Assembly: GCA_030770425.1 (NCBI GenBank)
Contig: JASJFT010000016.1
Span: 186,001-250,000 of the forward strand
Origin: Darksidea phi
Taxonomy: Eukaryota > Ascomycota > Dothideomycetes > Pleosporales > Lentitheciaceae
DNA: 64,000 bases
Direction of reading: 5' to 3'
In this document: piece after piece, positions 34,151 through 45,000 of the stretch
How positions within the stretch are numbered: position 1 is the stretch's first letter
Layout: every line of letters begins with the position of its first letter
The notes under the pieces: model-generated
The model's input: only the letters and a program-made list of their open reading frames with translations
What the model was told of the DNA's origin: nothing
Database searches by the model: none
Position numbers and translations under genes: made by a program

Positions 34151-36331
34151 CTACGACTCTACCACCGACGAGTCATCGTCTAATCCTTCTTTCAAACACT
34201 CAACCACCACGTCCATGATACCGTCGGTCTTGATAGCCTCGTGAATGGTGCTTATCCAGTGTCCAATTGTTTTCTTCCTCCACCCATCAATCGCCATCCC
34301 ATTGCCGCTCCCGTCCGATGCCGCATAAAAAGATGTTGGCGATTGGTATGTCGGATGATCGATCACGCCTCTGTGCATGGGTACGTTGAGATCCTGTCTG
34401 ATGAAGCGATAAAGGCGTTTTGATCCTCGGCCAAGCAGGGGGCTTGCGTCGCCGTTTGTTAGGTATGAGGCACGGATGGTGGTGTAGCGGTTGATGGAGG
34501 TTGTGATGTTTGCTTCGGTCCATTGTCGAATGTGGGATAATAGGTTCGTTGATTGCACTTCGGTTTCCCCGAGGATCTCGAGTAGCGGTACTTTGGCGCC
34601 GAGCATAATCGTTTTGAAGCGATCATTCGTGTCCAGTGTTGTCGTTTTGCCTAGCTCGCCTTTTACGTACTGCCACACTTTGTTGCTCGCTTTGGTCTGC
34701 GTTTCTGGGGAGGCGTTGAGCGCTTGTAGCATCTCCGTTGTGCTTGCGTCGAGAGAAGCTTGCAACGTGTCTTCAACACTCCGATGCATAGCTCGCAAAT
34801 CTAGCGCCTGACAGACGCCATACAAAGTACACGCACACATGATGCTTAGTATGTCCACCGCCGAATCCGTATATCGTGCACTGACCAAGGCAAGTGAGTT
34901 CAATGCTTGATTGCCCATTTCCGCGCAAACGACGTGATTGTGAACCGGGTTTGCTAGAAAAGAAAGCTCGGACATGTACGCAGCCATGTTGGTATCGGCA
35001 CCCTTCATTGTGAAACTGGTTGAGGGCTCATCAGCGCAGAGATTGGGGGGCAGTCCGCGGTTTGTCGCTGGATTTACCATCTCGGTGAACTGCGAAAAGA
35101 GCATACGACCGATTGCTTGCGCTGCGAGCCTGCATTTCTCCATAGCCGATGTCACCGACACGGCTTGGAAGTTGCCACCGTGGTAGATGTCGCCCGTTTC
35201 AGGGTCGATGAGGGGGTTGTCGGTCGTGCTATTTAACTCTACCGTTAATTGCTTATTTGCAAGGAGGAGATCCTCAAGGAAGGGACCGAGCCATTGGGGC
35301 ACGGTGCGAAGAGAATATCGGTCTTGGGCTAAGGCGTGGTTTTGGCTTTCAAGCAGGCCAGTGGCTAGCTTGGAGTTTCTGAGAGCCGAAAGTATGGTGG
35401 ATGCGACTTGGGCTTGGCCTGGATGGGGTCGGACGCGCGAGATGAAGGGTGCGAAGGAGGTGGCTGTTCCGAGCATTGCCTCAACGTTCATGGCTGTGAG
35501 CAGCTGACTCAGGGCGAGGATGTTGTGCATAGAGCTTAACGTTAGACTAGCTGCGGCGGCTGATATTGCGGTTCCGTTGACAAGCCCCAGGGCTTCTTTG
35601 GGTTCGAATCTTACCGGGTCAATGTTGAGTGTAGCTAGGGCTTCTGATGCTGGAAGTGAGCGTCTGTTCTCTCCCGGACCGGACCAGCAGTAAATACTCG
35701 GGTTTCCTTCTAGCATACCGGCGACGTACGAGAGGGGCGAAAGGTCTCCCGATGCCGAGATGCTTCCGCGAGTGGGGATGACCGGGACGATGTTATTGTT
35801 TAACAATTCCAAAAGCGTGATGATGGTAGAGGAGCGTACAGCGCTGTGGCCTCTTGTAACTGAGTTGGCGCGGATCAAGATGGCAGCCCGCACCCATTGC
35901 TGGTTAAGTGAGGGCGAATGCGCAAGCTCAATGCCGCTAGTTGGTAGAGAAGTGGGAAGTACGCCACTGTTAAGGTGTTGGAGGAAGGCTTGTTGAAGCG
36001 TGTGCATTTCCTGTGGCTCGCATCGCACGTCCGCGCTTCCCCCGTATCCGGTATTGACTCCATACACGGTGCGTCCCCCAGCTAGCTGCTTGTCCAATAT
36101 CTCGACGCTCTTGTCGATCCTTTTCCGGACCCCAGCTTCGTCTGATAGGCTGACAGAGGCATTGTATTTGCCGACCAGGGTTGCATGGGCGAGGGCTAAC
36201 GAGGTCCCATCAACGACGACCCTGGTGGAATTCTTTGTAGTTTTCCAATGTGCCAGGACTAGGCGAGCGTGAGACGGATCAGTTGACGACCGACTGTATA
36301 ACGAGGGAGGCGACTCAGTGGTAGGATCCAT
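34151..36331 (-). CDS. Phenylalanine/tyrosine ammonia-lyase
   Basis: Single exon, 726 residues from ATG 36331. The enzyme removes ammonia from L-phenylalanine to give trans-cinnamate. The MIO cofactor is formed autocatalytically from Ala193-Ser194-Gly195 in RGSISASGDLSPLSYVAG. Catalytic Tyr90 lies in TVYGVNTGYGGSADVR; NSTTDNPL and FQAVSVTSAMEK are further family motifs. Length matches fungal PALs (about 700-730), which carry the C-terminal shielding domain. The substrate-selectivity pair is His119-Leu120 (AFLQHLNSGV). In plant and bacterial relatives a His at this place goes with activity on tyrosine, so dual PAL/TAL activity is plausible. The product can be degraded as a carbon and nitrogen source. 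The gene is divergent from PLC, 531 bp apart, with no other phenylpropanoid genes nearby. Identification is firm; substrate preference is inferred. Confidence 0.95.
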   Translation of the reverse strand: MDPTTESPPSLYSRSSTDPSHARLVLAHWKTTKNSTRVVVDGTSLALAHATLVGKYNASVSLSDEAGVRKRIDKSVEILDKQLAGGRTVYGVNTGYGGSADVRCEPQEMHTLQQAFLQHLNSGVLPTSLPTSGIELAHSPSLNQQWVRAAILIRANSVTRGHSAVRSSTIITLLELLNNNIVPVIPTRGSISASGDLSPLSYVAGMLEGNPSIYCWSGPGENRRSLPASEALATLNIDPVRFEPKEALGLVNGTAISAAAASLTLSSMHNILALSQLLTAMNVEAMLGTATSFAPFISRVRPHPGQAQVASTILSALRNSKLATGLLESQNHALAQDRYSLRTVPQWLGPFLEDLLLANKQLTVELNSTTDNPLIDPETGDIYHGGNFQAVSVTSAMEKCRLAAQAIGRMLFSQFTEMVNPATNRGLPPNLCADEPSTSFTMKGADTNMAAYMSELSFLANPVHNHVVCAEMGNQALNSLALVSARYTDSAVDILSIMCACTLYGVCQALDLRAMHRSVEDTLQASLDASTTEMLQALNASPETQTKASNKVWQYVKGELGKTTTLDTNDRFKTIMLGAKVPLLEILGETEVQSTNLLSHIRQWTEANITTSINRYTTIRASYLTNGDASPLLGRGSKRLYRFIRQDLNVPMHRGVIDHPTYQSPTSFYAASDGSGNGMAIDGWRKKTIGHWISTIHEAIKTDGIMDVVVECLKEGLDDDSSVVES

Positions 36332-36862
36332 CTGAACTTGTGGTGACGGAGCCGGAATTGACGGTCAAGTGTCGGGGTTTTATGCTACCTGCATTGGTTG
36401 GTGGGTCGAATTATATGTGAACAGCAAGCGCGAACGCACCGATGCTTCCAACAAGCTGGACCAGCGTGGAGTCGGGGGAAGCAGATGGTCAATTTTCCAG
36501 TTACACAGTTCCTCCCATAACGGCCAGAGTCCGATATCGCGAGTTTGGATGGTGGTACCTAGGTACATGGCGGTGAAGAAGCACGGACGTGACGGCAGCC
36601 ACATGGCTCAGCTCTTGATCAATCATGCTTCCATTGGATAGTAGATTAGTCCAACGAAGACAATCACCGAGCTTTCTTTGGCAGGAAAGCAATTATTTGT
36701 ATTGCAGCGGCGTCTGAGGCGACAATGCCAATCGCGCCCCGGTCTAGCGCCACAAACCAAGGGAGCCCTGTGCACGACGACAACCCCTCTTTCGTCATCG
36801 TCGTACATGTAACCCCCTCAGCCCTATCGCCAACCACCTCCACAGACCCGCCCTAAACCACC
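36332..36862. promoter_or_regulatory. Divergent promoter region between PAL and PLC
   Basis: 531 bp between divergent starts. Both promoters are expected here. The last ~60 bp before the PLC start are C-rich (leader). No specific element is claimed. Confidence 0.45.
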
Positions 36863-38652
36863 ATGTCGGAACTCATCTCAGGCATCGCCAAGCTGTCTCC
36901 CTTCTCAAAGTCCAAGAAAACAGCCGTCGACGATGAAGACAAGGGCGAAGCCATCGATGCCGGCACCGTCGCAGGCGGCGGTCACGCCGCACGCCAGTCC
37001 GCCATTACCAAGAACCAGCTGCGAGTCAGCAATACGCTCAAATCATTCCTCGTGAAAGAGGGCGTGTTGAATGAGGCCGAAGCTGGGCTAAGTCAGGAGC
37101 AGCCAACCTCTGCGCTAAGAGAGCTGCTGGACAGACCGCATATCAATGTACCGCCCGACGTGCTGGATCGCAATCACCCGCTTCCCGATTATTACATCAG
37201 TTCGAGCCATAACACGTATCTGATGGCTCATCAGCTGTATGGAGAGAGCGATGCTTCGGCTTATGAAATTGCCCTTCGTACGGGGTCAAGGTGTGTTGAG
37301 ATCGATGCGTGGGATGATGAGAACACCAAGGATGAACCCAAGGTGAGCATCATGTTTACGGTCCAAGCCCGAAGATTGATAGTATATAACTTGCGCTTCA
37401 GGTAACCCACGGCTGGACCCTGGTCTCCAACATCCCCTTCCGCTCAGTCTGCGAAACCATCAGCAAAGTGGTCGACCAGGAAGCTGCCGAGGAGAAGAAT
37501 GCAGCCCCTATCGTGATATCGCTGGAGAATCACTGCGACGCCCATGGCCAACGCCGCCTTGCTCAGATTATGAAAGAGGTTTTCGGTCACCGCCTTCTAA
37601 GCGCCGCCGTACGCGAAAAAGGCACACTTGAGCAGGAGGGGTCCAGCGAACATGTCACTCTCGCTGAACTCGGCAACAAAGTGGTCGTTATCGTCGAGTA
37701 CCATCTCCCCAACGAAGAAAATTCTAGCGATAGTAGTAGCTCTTCGGAAGACGAGGAGGAAAAGCAAGCGCATCAAGCGTATCGCGAGAAGAAAAAGGCT
37801 GCCAACGCCACCGCCGGAACCATAGTCCCTGAGCTCGCAGAATTAGGCATCTATGCGCAATCAGTCAAGCCAGTCAACAACTCCTGGTACGAAAACGCGC
37901 TCGAAAACGCGCCTCACCATCACCTCATCAACGTCTCTGAGAGTGCTTTGAAGGCCCTAATGCCCGCCGCCAGCGCCAAAATTGCCAAACACAACTCACA
38001 GCACCTCATGCGCGTCTATCCCAAAGGATCGCGCATTTCATCCCGCAATCTTCCCCCTGTGCCGTTCTGGGGTCTCGGGGCACAAATCTGCGCATTGAAC
38101 TGGCAGACCTTCGGCGCGTCGATGCAACTCAATGAAGCTCTTATGGCTGGCTCTGGCGGCTGGGTATTAAAACCTGCGGCGTTGAGGACGGGGGGCGATG
38201 GCAATCTTAATACCGGCGGGAGAAAGAGATTGAGACTGCACATCGCAGGCGCAACAGACGTCCCTCTTCCCGGCGATCGCGAGGACGATATCAAACCGTA
38301 CCTGACATGCACCCTCGTCCATCCCAACGACCTCAACAATCTCCCTCCAAAACGCAAAACTGCCCCTTACAAACCTCACAAACTCACCAACTTCCTGCAC
38401 AAAGAGAACCCGCCCGCCAACGATCCTTTCTGGAACGAAACGCTCGAATGGGAATATGACCATAATGAACTAGTTTTTTTGCGTCTGCTTGTCAAATCTG
38501 ACGATTCTTTTGCGAGGAATCCACTTTTCGCGGTTGCGGCGGTTCGGTTGCTATATGTCGCGCCAGGTTGGAACTTCATTCGCATGTTGGATTTGAAGGG
38601 ACATGAGACAACGTGCACGTTGTTGGTCAGGTTTGAGTTTGAAGACCTGTAG
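36863..38652 (+). CDS. Phosphoinositide-specific phospholipase C
   Basis: Two exons, 36863-37342 and 37402-38652, with a 59-bp intron (GTGAGC...TTCAG, phase 0) between the two catalytic histidines; 576 residues. The X box has catalytic His116 (SSHNTYL), calcium ligands Glu146 and Asp148 (CVEIDAWD), second His163 (VTHGWTL) and Glu202 (VISLENHC). An acidic linker ([13 protein letters not shown]) precedes the Y box ([21 protein letters not shown]... ALNWQTF). A C2 domain closes the protein ([14 protein letters not shown] to FEFEDL). There is no room for a PH domain and no clear EF-hand pair in the ~85-residue N-terminus, so this is one of the short fungal PLCs. The family splits PIP2 into IP3 and diacylglycerol. 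All visible catalytic residues are intact. Confidence 0.94.
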
Positions 38653-39087
38653 AGTAGACCTGCTGTGCAGATGAAGCGATATATTGGTGCCCTTGGACGC
38701 TTGGTTAAGGTAAGAGAGAAGGCTCAGCGGTGCTGGATAGTAGAGCGTAACAATCAACTGCATGGCCTTCAGATAGGGTTGTAATATTGGGAAGGTTCAA
38801 CTTGCTTGTAAACGTTTGCAACGTGTCTTCTCAGCTACGAGGTGACTTGCTAAGAAATATCGTCTTCATGATATCATAGAATGAGTGCTGGCTGCATTGT
38901 AAACGTGGGTGTCCGCTGCATACATCTTCATACAGTACCGCAAAATATACGCTGGTAGAGGGACGGACGTATTCACTAAAGAAAACCCATTGCCATTAAA
39001 TTCAAACTATTCTCGGGCTAAGATACAACATTCCAACAACATACGGAAAACGATAACAATCTCTTGCACAACAGCACCACTGATGCT
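38653..39087. other. 3' flanks between convergent PLC and NACHT genes
   Basis: About 435 bp between convergent stops. No additional gene or repeat is visible. Confidence 0.4.
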
Positions 39088-42000
39088 TCACGCAGGCTGG
39101 CTTCGCAATTTCCCAACAGCCAAACCATTCGACCCATTCGCCAAACCATTAGACCCCTTGATCAACCCATTGGCTCCATTGCTCAGCCCATTCGCCCCAT
39201 TGTTCAAACTATTGGCCCCGTTGCTCTGACGCTGGCCTTGTGCCTGCAAGAGCATGGAATCACTTCCGAACCCCCAGTCCTGAATCCCAGTAAAGGCGCC
39301 ATCCTCCGACTCGGCCTTGCCCGAGCCAAATGCCTTTGCATCCCAAGTTTCGATGCCTTGTGCACCCTTCCACTTGGGATCGGAGCCGAACTCGCGGAAG
39401 ACCTGCGCATTCAGATGCTCGTACTCATCGTAGGGCTTGGGCCAGCCACCTAGACGCTGATACGCTAGCTTCAAGAGGCGAAGGTGGCGGAGCGCGATGG
39501 CGGATTTGTCGATGCTACCTTCGTCGTGGGAGTCGTCCTGCTTGCCGTCTTGGCTGCTGACGCTGACGCCCTCTCGAGCAAGCAGGTATGCGGCCGTATC
39601 CAGCTCGTCGTCTGAGTCGTCGCCACCGCCAGATCCATGCTCGTGCACCATGAGGCGCAGGATGTCCTCGTGCACACCGACGGCCTTCTTGAAGTACTCC
39701 TGTGCGAGGGGGCCAGTCTTCTCTGAAGATGCCTTCGCTTGGTAGGATTGAGCCGTGCTTGTGTATAGCTGGGCGAGCAGCTCATAGGTCTCAATCGTGA
39801 CGGGGGCGCGAGGTCCGTGGGCGCGGCGCATGTTGTAGGCGATGTCTTCGCAGAGGCGGATGGCTTTGACGGAATGGCCTGCAAGGTACCGGGCGCAGAT
39901 GAGGCGGCGGCCCAGGTTGAGGAGGACCTCTGCAGGCCAGGAACGTTGAGCGTCACGGGTGTTCCAGAGGGTCTTGAGCAGCCACTGCGCGCAGTATTAG
40001 TGTCTTGTTCGAAGGGGATGTTTTGATCGGAAAAACTTACCTCGAGCGTCTCATAATCTTGCTGTTCTCCAAGCAGAACAGAAAGGTGGCTGAGCTCGTA
40101 CAGTTGCACTTGGGCAAAGTTGATGTTCCGCTTCTTGCTGATGTCGATGATCTTCTTGACAATGCGATTCGAGAGCTGCAACATCTTCTTGCGGAGAGCA
40201 GCGTCGGAGGTCTTCTCACCATCACGGCCAACCAGGAGCGATGCAAGCTTGAAACCCAAGCTGATGGACCGCGGACCATTGTACCCGTCATACTTGCTGG
40301 CGTACATGAATCCGAGATTGGCGATGTCGTAGGCCTCCGAAAACTTCTTGGCTTTGGTGAGTTTGGAAACACCATTGTTGCTCGCTAGAATGACACATCG
40401 GTCAAAGTCCTTGTTCCTGCCATTGCCCAAATGGTCCAGGATGCCGATAATGAAAATTCGAGGCGACTCTTTGCTGAGCGTATTAAGGTCCGAGGCGTCA
40501 CGCTTCACGAACAGTCCAACAGCCTGCTCCTCAACAACTGCGACCATGTCTTCCTGCTTGCTGCGGCGCAGGAAGTACCGAAGCGGAGCGGCGGCAAGAA
40601 GAATGTTTTTCAAACTTTCGTTGTTCTGCAGAGTTTGCCTGAACTGCTCAAAATAGATGTATTCCATAGTTAGATCGGCCATGACTTCAGCAAAGGTGAT
40701 AGCAAGGTCCTCGCGTAGGTGGTATTGCAGCGATGCCAGGAAAGCCAAAGCAGATCGGTTCGTTGTGGTCAGATCGAAAGACCACTTGGAAGCATAGCGA
40801 GAGTCTTTCGCGATGATCTGACGGTGCAGTTCTTCGACGAAGCTATGCGCGGCACTAGTCTGTTCGACGGCAAAAAAACTCGACGCGATGGAAGCGGCAG
40901 ACTCGATCTGCTTTTGCGATGAAGTCTCCTTGGTGATGATCTCCGAGGAAGCCGTTGTCAACGACTTGACCGCAACGTCCGTCTTCTGTTGACGGTGGTA
41001 TAACATGGCAAGCTCCTTCACACGGGTAAGAGATGACTCGTGAGAATACCCGTATTTGCTCGTAGACTCGGTAAGCTGCTCCTGGGTCATGCTTATGGCG
41101 CGCTGAACAGTTTCCGCCTTGAAGGTCGAAGAGGACTGCGATTGAAGCTGGCGGACGTAGAGCGACGAAAGCGATTGCTTCACTTCGCTGACTGTAGTCC
41201 TAGTTGTTGTAATCTTGGACTTCGACGCCTCCTCGTAGAGTGAAATTGCTTGGGAAATGTGCTCCTCGCTATGCTGGCTGACTTGAGCGAGGGCCAGTGT
41301 TGCTTCGACCGCGATGGTAGATTCGGCACCGAATGCAACGATGGATGTCTCACGGTGCTCTTTCGTGACCTGATACAAGGACTCCCAGCTGGCCTTGGTT
41401 TCCTCGAGGCATTGATAGTAATGCTCATACAACTTCTGGACGAAAGCCGCATCGCTGAAGACCTTGTGTTCCTTGGTCTTGCGAGTGTAAGTATTCCACA
41501 GAACCCGATACACAGTGACAGCCTCAGCATATCGGCGATCCTGCCAGTACGTCTCGGTGACGACAATGATGGCGTCCAAAGCGTCCTTGTGGCAGATATC
41601 AGAGTCTTTGTTCAAGGTTGTGATGATCTGCAGATAATACTCAATCCAGTATGGGTGGTTCCGTGGGTGGCTCTGACATCTACGGGCCAAGATGTACAGT
41701 GTCTGAATGGTCAATTCGTGCCCAGGCCCAAGTTTGGTCCGATACGCCACAAGTATGTCTTGAAAAACGCTGATCGCACTATCCGCGTAGCCATGCTTGT
41801 CGTAAAAAGACACCAGGAGAGTTTTGGCCCTTTCAAAGATGGCCTTGTCTACGGTCTGCGTGACTGAAACGGCTTGGAAGAACCGTTTGTAAGTGTCTTC
41901 GACCTTCTCCAACTGCTTCGTGTGCATGTAGCACTCGGCAAGGCGTTCGACCAGTTCGATGGACTCTTGTGTAAATGTAGAGGTCAGGGTGACGTCTTGA

Positions 42001-45000
42001 ATGGAGCTTGACAGGAAGGTAGACCAAGTCCGCTGCAATGTCGTGTGGATGACATTGATGGCAGCAGACCAGTTGCGCTGCTCTATGTAGCTAACGCTGA
42101 GCTGCTTTGCAAGCGCGATCGTACTCGCCTCAACAGTCTTCGACGACCTAATAACCGAGAAGAAAACATCTTGGTAGACCGACTCTGAAACAGTCGTGGT
42201 CTCAGTGGTTGTGGAAGAGGTAGTCAAGCTCTGTTTGACGAGTTCTGTTGAGGTTTCAGAAATCTAGAAAGTTGTCAGCATTCTCACCATTATCGTAAAT
42301 CTAAGTCTGTGAAAAAGCAGGGTAAAGCGCACTCAAGGCACGAGGCCTCAATGGATGAATTACCGTCTTCGCAAGTTGCTAAGACGTACCTGTATGTTGA
42401 CTTCTCGGGAAATGTGAGTCTCTTCCTGGCGCACGTTTTTGTAGAAAGAGCTGGCGTGCTTGAAAATTGACAACGCCTGTGTGTAAGAGCCGATAGTCTT
42501 CATCTCCTTAGCAACACTGGTCAAGCGGGCGACAATGTGCTCTGAGTATGATAGCTGGTGATGTTCGTATTGCTGCCACACGCACGTGAGGATGGCGGAG
42601 GCTTCTGTAGATCGCTTCTGCGTCTTGAGGAACTGTGAGTACGCTGTCGCAATCTCAATGTTCTTCTCGTGCCACTCGACTGACTGCGAACTACGGCACT
42701 TAGAGGACACTTCCTGCCAGAGTTCGATGTAGGTCTTCTCCGCAAGAGTAAACTCCTTGCGAGAAGTATAGAACTCTGCTCTGCGAAGAAAAGCAACGAT
42801 CGAAGAGGTATCGAAAACCTCGACAGCCTCTTCTTCCTCATCACGGTGAAAGAAGATCTCGTTATAACTGTCAAGCGACTGTTCACCTTTGCCCTTGCCC
42901 AGCACGACGCTGAGATGACCCTGCACATCTTGAGCTTGGTGCGAATTCCAGCCATACTGCTGGACGGTAGCGTCTTGAATGAGGCGATAGATCTCCATAG
43001 CACGGTCTTCCTCGTTGATCGACGCGTACAGTTCCACCAGAAGCTTACGCGTCTGTATCACCAGTTCGGAAGTACTGCCATATTGACGTTCGTAGGCAGC
43101 AACCAGAATGATCAAGATCTCTTCTCGACGTGTCATGACCTCTGTGCGCGTAGTGGTTGTCATGGTCTCCGTGATCTTAAGGTAGTTGGTCGCGCATTCT
43201 AGCGTCAACGGATGAATGTCACTCAAGACTGTGCGACTGATCTTGGTGCAGATGTAGAAATATGTCTGGGCCTCTGTTGAATTGGATATGAGCAAATAAG
43301 ATGTAGCGACCGCGAGGTAGGTCTGGAGAACAGAGGGGTGATTGTCGGTGAAGATAGCGCGACGTACAGTGCCCACGAGCTTGTGCAGATCAATTGCCTG
43401 CGGAATCGGAAGCTGTGTATCCCAGACAAGCTGTTCTAAGATGGCAAGAACTGTTGTATCCGGCAAAGCCTTTTGTAACTCTGCTGTTGGCTTGAACTCG
43501 CCTGAGGGTTGCGGGACCAGAGGTGACTGCTGCAAATGAAGTGCCCAATAGCGCACCGTATACTCGAGAAAGTGATGTTGGTTGAAGAGACGATCAGAGA
43601 TCGTGGGGTCATGGTTGTCGATCAGAGGCTCGCCCTTGTCGCGAAGAGTAAATTTCGCGTACGTAAGGACCCTAAGTAGCAAATCGGTCTCGCTCTCCTG
43701 CAGGTGTATAGGGATTTTCTTTTGCTTGGCAAAGTCATGAAGAGCGGTGTGGATGATTGGATGCTTGAAGCGGATGATGTGTTCATGCAGGGTCAAGAAC
43801 GGCTTGAGGGTTTGAATCGCCGCGTTGACGTCGACGCCCTTGTCTGATAACGTACCACGCCCTGTGTCGACTGTGAAGAGTGTATGAATCTCTTCCACCG
43901 TCAAAGGGCGCTCGGCAGCCATGATCCAGGAAAGAACAGTCTTGGCGTTGCTCGTCGTATCCAGAGAGGTAAAGAGCTTCAGAACAAGGTCCTGCACAGA
44001 AGGCTTGGATGATTGCAAGTTGGCGAGTGTCTTTGTGACGGCGTCGCCTGACTTCTGGGAATTCAGGTTTTCGCAGACAAGAATGGTCCATAGGAACGAG
44101 CCATTTGCTGCTTGAATGATACGGTCAAGCATCGTCTCCTGCTCATTAGCAGGCAACCCGTGGAAGTGTGTATTGTGCACTAATGCTCGAAGGGCGACAG
44201 CATGGAGGTCGTCGCGAACATCCTCACGCGTGATCTGATGTTGGAGACCAATGAGCTCCGATGGCATTTTGATCGAAGAAGAGAGAGTAATCAGTCTCAC
44301 TCCTCGTCCCCCGTTGGTGATGTTGACAAGCTTCTCCAGTAAAGAAGAAGGGCTGATAGCACCAGCAGCTTGAATCGAGGCAGACTGCGACTCGGCAATC
44401 TCATCTAAGCCGTCTACCACAATGATAAGGTCATTTCCGCCCTCGAGTGGATGTTTGAGCGTATCGGCGAGCGCGGACCACAGGTGCTCTTCGTAGGTCT
44501 TGAGATCGGCAGATGTTCTACACTGGTGGTACGCCCGAAGTAAGGCATAATACATGCCCATATTACCGACGCGGATGTTCAGTAATTGGAAAAGCAGAGA
44601 TTTGACCACTGCGAGCGATGTTGCCGTAGTCGGGATATCGGGAGAGAGCGAGCAGAAAAGCGTGTCGACCTGTTTACGGTTCACAGGCCTCTGGAGACGC
44701 TCGACGATGGACCCAGCTAACGTTGTCTTACCGGCTCCTGGTTGGCCTGTGACTAAGAAAAACGTCTTGTCACTCTGCAGAAATCTGGACAGATGTTTCT
44801 GGAACCAGAGGCAGGTGAACTCCACTTGCTGATCGACGAAGAATGAGTGATCGCGGTTCAGCGTGGCCAGAACTCGATCTTGCGGGGACAACCATCTGCT
44901 CAGAACTTTGAGATCAAGTGCTATCATGGTAAGCAACCAGCCACAAATATGATTCTTGATGACTTACCCTCACCATCCTCGAAGTCTTCGCTTTGAATTT

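Noticed and set aside
35595..35620. tRNA-like T-loop (ggttcgaatc)
   Set aside because: It lies inside the PAL coding sequence and no acceptor stem or anticodon arm can be drawn around it.
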